Assembly (NCBI GenBank): GCA_000585055.1
Contig: JEMX01000036.1
Span: 1-36,144, forward strand
Direction: 5' to 3'
DNA from: Candidatus Accumulibacter appositus
Lineage (GTDB): Bacteria; Pseudomonadota; Gammaproteobacteria; Burkholderiales; Rhodocyclaceae
DNA length: 36,144 nucleotides
In this document: positions 34,227-36,144 of the stretch, one piece after another
Numbering within the stretch: the stretch's first letter is position 1
Layout of the letters: each line of letters begins with the position of its first letter
Notes under the pieces: generated by a model
Told to the model about the DNA's origin: nothing
The model's input: only the letters and a program-made list of their open reading frames with translations
Databases searched by the model: none
Position numbers and translations under genes: made by a program

Positions 34227-34874
34227 CTACTCGGCCTTGTCGTCCTTCTCTTCCTCGGCGGCTGCCTCGGCACCTTCCTCTTCTTCGCCTTCGACCTCGT
34301 CCTCTTCGACGAGCTTCGGAGCAATGATCGAGACGACCACCTGGTCGTCGCCGGAAACCACCGGCGTGACCTTGTCGGGGAAGACGAGTTCCGAAACGTG
34401 GATCATGTCGCCGATGCTGAGTTCCTTGAGGTCGACTTCGATGAACGCCGGCAGGTGCTGCGGCAGGCAGCTGACTTCGATGTCGTTGAGTGCCGCGGCG
34501 ACGGCGCCACCTTGAAGTTTGACGCCAGGGGCGATTTCGCCGTTCAGGAAGTGCAGCGGGATACGCTGCTCGATGGCATGGGTGGCGTCTACCCGCAGGA
34601 AGTCGCAGTGCAGGACCAGCGGCTTCCAGGGGTGCACCTGCGCGTCGCGCAGCAAGGCTTGCTGGCGCTTGCCATCGAGCTTGAGCGTCAGAACCGACGA
34701 GCGAAAGCCTTCCTTGCGCAGGTTGAGCAGGATTTCATTGTGGTCGATGTCGATCATCAGCGGATCGGCCGTGCCGCCGTAGACGATGGCCGGGACCCGC
34801 TTTTCGCGCCGCAGGCGGCGGCTCGCTCCGGACCCCTGCAAAGTGCGCTTGCGCGCTTCAATTTCGAATTTCAT
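34227..34874 (-). CDS. rplY: 50S ribosomal protein L25 (general stress protein CTC form)
   Basis: A 215-residue L25 of the long TL5/CTC type, which binds 5S rRNA. The N-terminal domain (FEIEARKR, then RVPAIVYGG) is the 5S-binding beta-barrel; the second domain (LPAFIEVDLKELSIGDMIHV near 140-160) is the CTC extension, followed by a highly acidic tail. I used the ATG at 34874, with GGAG about 8 nt upstream, rather than the TTG two codons earlier. It follows prs by about 150 nt and ends in a strong terminator. Confidence 0.97.
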   Translation of the reverse strand: MKFEIEARKRTLQGSGASRRLRREKRVPAIVYGGTADPLMIDIDHNEILLNLRKEGFRSSVLTLKLDGKRQQALLRDAQVHPWKPLVLHCDFLRVDATHAIEQRIPLHFLNGEIAPGVKLQGGAVAAALNDIEVSCLPQHLPAFIEVDLKELSIGDMIHVSELVFPDKVTPVVSGDDQVVVSIIAPKLVEEDEVEGEEEEGAEAAAEEEKDDKAE

Positions 34875-34889
34875 GGACAACTCCTGGTT

Positions 34890-34921
34890 GAATCAAAACC
34901 CCGCCCGCGACCAGGCGAGGG
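34890..34921 (-). terminator. Possible terminator/attenuator between prs and rplY
   Basis: On the minus strand an imperfect CCCCTCGCC/GGCGGGG hairpin is followed by TTTTGATT just upstream of the rplY ribosome binding site. It could partly end prs transcripts or act as an rplY leader structure. The stem needs a bulge. Confidence 0.4.
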
Positions 34922-35021
34922 GTAAGAAATGGTTGTAAAGCGTCGTTCCAAGTGCGTGCTTCTGACGGCGTCGTTCGAGCGGCGTTCTCTTGACCGCGCT
35001 CGGCGCGTGCGCTGCGCTGCC

Positions 35022-35972
35022 CTATTCGATGAACAAAGAGGAAACCGAATCCTCGTTGCTGATCCGACGAATCGTTTCGGCCATCACTTCGGCGACCGAC
35101 AGTTGCCGGATGCGCGAGCAGTTCAGCGCGTCTTCGCGCAGCGGTATGGTGTCGGTAACCACCAGTTCGTCGAGATCTGAAGCGTTGATGCGCTCGATGG
35201 CCTTGCCGGAGAGGACCGGGTGGACGCAGTAGGCGACGACATGCCGAGCGCCGTGCTCCTTGAGCGCGGTCGCCGCCTTGCACAGCGTCCCGGCGGTATC
35301 CACCAGGTCGTCCATGATCACGCAGGTGCGCCCATGGACTTCGCCGATGATGTTCATCACTTCTGAAACGTTCGCTTTCGGGCGCCGTTTGTCGATGATC
35401 GCCAGGTCACACTCGAGACGCTTGGCCAGCGCGCGGGCGCGCACCACGCCGCCGACGTCCGGCGAGACGACCATCAGGTGGTCGAAGTTCTTCTTCCAGA
35501 CATCACCGAGCATGATTGGCAGCGAATAGATGTTATCGACCGGGATGTTGAAGAAGCCCTGGATCTGTTCGGTATGCAGGTCCATGGTCAGCACGCGGTG
35601 TACGCCGGCAGCGGCGAGCAGGTCGGCGACCAGCTTGGCCGCGATCGGCACTCGCGCCGAGCGTACGCGGCGATCCTGGCGGGCATAACCGAAATACGGG
35701 ATGGCGGCGGTGATCCGGGCGGCCGAGGCGCGCTTGAGCGCATCGACCATCACCAGCAACTCCATCAGGTTTTCGTTGGTTGGCGCGCAGGTCGATTGCA
35801 GGATGAACACGTCCATGCCGCGCACGTGCTCCTGAATTTCGACGCTGATCTCGCCATCAGAGAAGCGACCCACCTGCGCTCGCCCAAGCGAGATATTGAG
35901 GCGCTTGACAACGTCGGCAGCCAATGCGGGGTTGGCGTTGCCGGTGAAAACCATCAGGCTGTCGTAGGCCAT
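35022..35972 (-). CDS. prs: Ribose-phosphate pyrophosphokinase (PRPP synthetase)
   Basis: A 316-residue class I PRPP synthetase, which makes PRPP from ribose-5-phosphate and [22 protein letters not shown] (near 130-150), [19 protein letters not shown] (near 168-186) and the PRPP-binding loop [13 protein letters not shown] (near 217-229) are all intact. I used the ATG at 35972 ([15 protein letters not shown]); the frame stays open for 44 codons upstream but would run into the leader and tRNA. The order tRNA-Gln, prs, rplY, pth, ychF is conserved in Betaproteobacteria. Confidence 0.98.
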   Translation of the reverse strand: MAYDSLMVFTGNANPALAADVVKRLNISLGRAQVGRFSDGEISVEIQEHVRGMDVFILQSTCAPTNENLMELLVMVDALKRASAARITAAIPYFGYARQDRRVRSARVPIAAKLVADLLAAAGVHRVLTMDLHTEQIQGFFNIPVDNIYSLPIMLGDVWKKNFDHLMVVSPDVGGVVRARALAKRLECDLAIIDKRRPKANVSEVMNIIGEVHGRTCVIMDDLVDTAGTLCKAATALKEHGARHVVAYCVHPVLSGKAIERINASDLDELVVTDTIPLREDALNCSRIRQLSVAEVMAETIRRISNEDSVSSLFIE

Positions 35973-35988
35973 GGTGCGCTTTCCCGAA

Positions 35989-36044
35989 GCGCCGCAGAAG
36001 CGGCGCCGTATAAAGCAAGACGGGCAGGTAAGGCAGCCTGCCCG
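35989..36044 (-). promoter_or_regulatory. Two hairpins in the tRNA-Gln to prs leader
   Basis: On the minus strand CGGGCAGG/CCTGCCCG (36044-36037 and 36028-36021) is an 8-bp stem followed by TCTTGCTTTATA, a candidate tRNA terminator. Immediately after it, GCGCCGC-TTCT-GCGGCGC (36006-35989) forms a 7-bp stem that ends just before the GGGAAAG ribosome binding site of prs. The pair could end the tRNA transcript and shape the prs leader. Confidence 0.4.
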
Positions 36045-36061
36045 CTTTGACAGAAATGGAG

Positions 36062-36138
36062 TGGCTGGGGAAGAAGGATTCGAACCTTCGAATGCCGGAA
36101 TCAAAATCCGGTGCCTTGACCAACTTGGCGACTCCCCA
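36062..36138 (-). tRNA. tRNA-Gln (anticodon TTG)
   Basis: A complete minus-strand tRNA with encoded CCA (36062-36064). The acceptor stem TGGGGAG/TTCCCCA (the seventh pair G-U), anticodon arm CCGGA-TTTTGAT-TCCGG with anticodon TTG, and T arm with GGTTCGAATC are all clear. It lies upstream of prs, its usual betaproteobacterial position. Confidence 0.97.
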
Positions 36139-36144
36139 GCTGTC

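Noticed and set aside
1..36144. CRISPR array
   Set aside because: No evenly spaced direct repeats were seen; the only repeats are the three hairpin-type intergenic copies.

Overview
The window reads as chromosome from a GC-rich betaproteobacterium. The main clue is the right end: tRNA-Gln, prs, rplY, pth and ychF, all on the minus strand in an order common in Beta- and Gammaproteobacteria. A glycogen-debranching enzyme inside a partner-switching signalling operon, plus several cyclic-di-GMP proteins, would suit a storage-polymer-cycling Rhodocyclales relative such as Candidatus Accumulibacter. That assignment is inference; no rRNA or marker gene fixes it.

Region 1 (1-11074, all minus strand, transcribed right to left) is a compact defence operon of eight genes. 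In order they are a Fic-domain AMP-transferase, hsdR, hsdM, a 74-residue unknown protein, hsdS, an ABC-type AAA ATPase, an HNH nuclease (a Septu/PtuAB-like pair) and a PD-(D/E)XK-type nuclease of the DUF5655/NucS kind that runs off the left edge. Most junctions overlap by 3-20 nt or leave short gaps, so one transcript with translational coupling is likely. Region 2 (11075-11727) has no convincing gene but holds a structured repeat, part of a family seen at two other intergenic sites.

Region 3 (11728-25053) is signalling and carbon storage. A plus-strand HD-GYP gene ends in a good intrinsic terminator. Facing it is a five-gene minus-strand operon: AGE-type sugar epimerase, STAS protein, glgX, second STAS protein, RsbW-like kinase. 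After a plus-strand ProXp-ala-like tRNA-editing gene comes a second minus-strand operon: methyltransferase, a solute-binding/permease fusion, a permease, a solute-binding protein, and a membrane PP2C phosphatase of the RsbU/SpoIIE class. The two operons together contain kinase, antagonists and phosphatase, i.e. the parts of a partner-switching circuit, next to glycogen metabolism and to an ABC importer that has no ATPase gene here.

Region 4 (25160-31855) carries a DJ-1/PfpI protein and a three-gene operon: patatin-like lipase, radical SAM protein, and a 7TM-PAS-GGDEF-EAL protein. Region 5 (31856-36144) is the housekeeping block ychF, pth, rplY, prs and tRNA-Gln, with a strong terminator after rplY and two more copies of the repeat family in its gaps.
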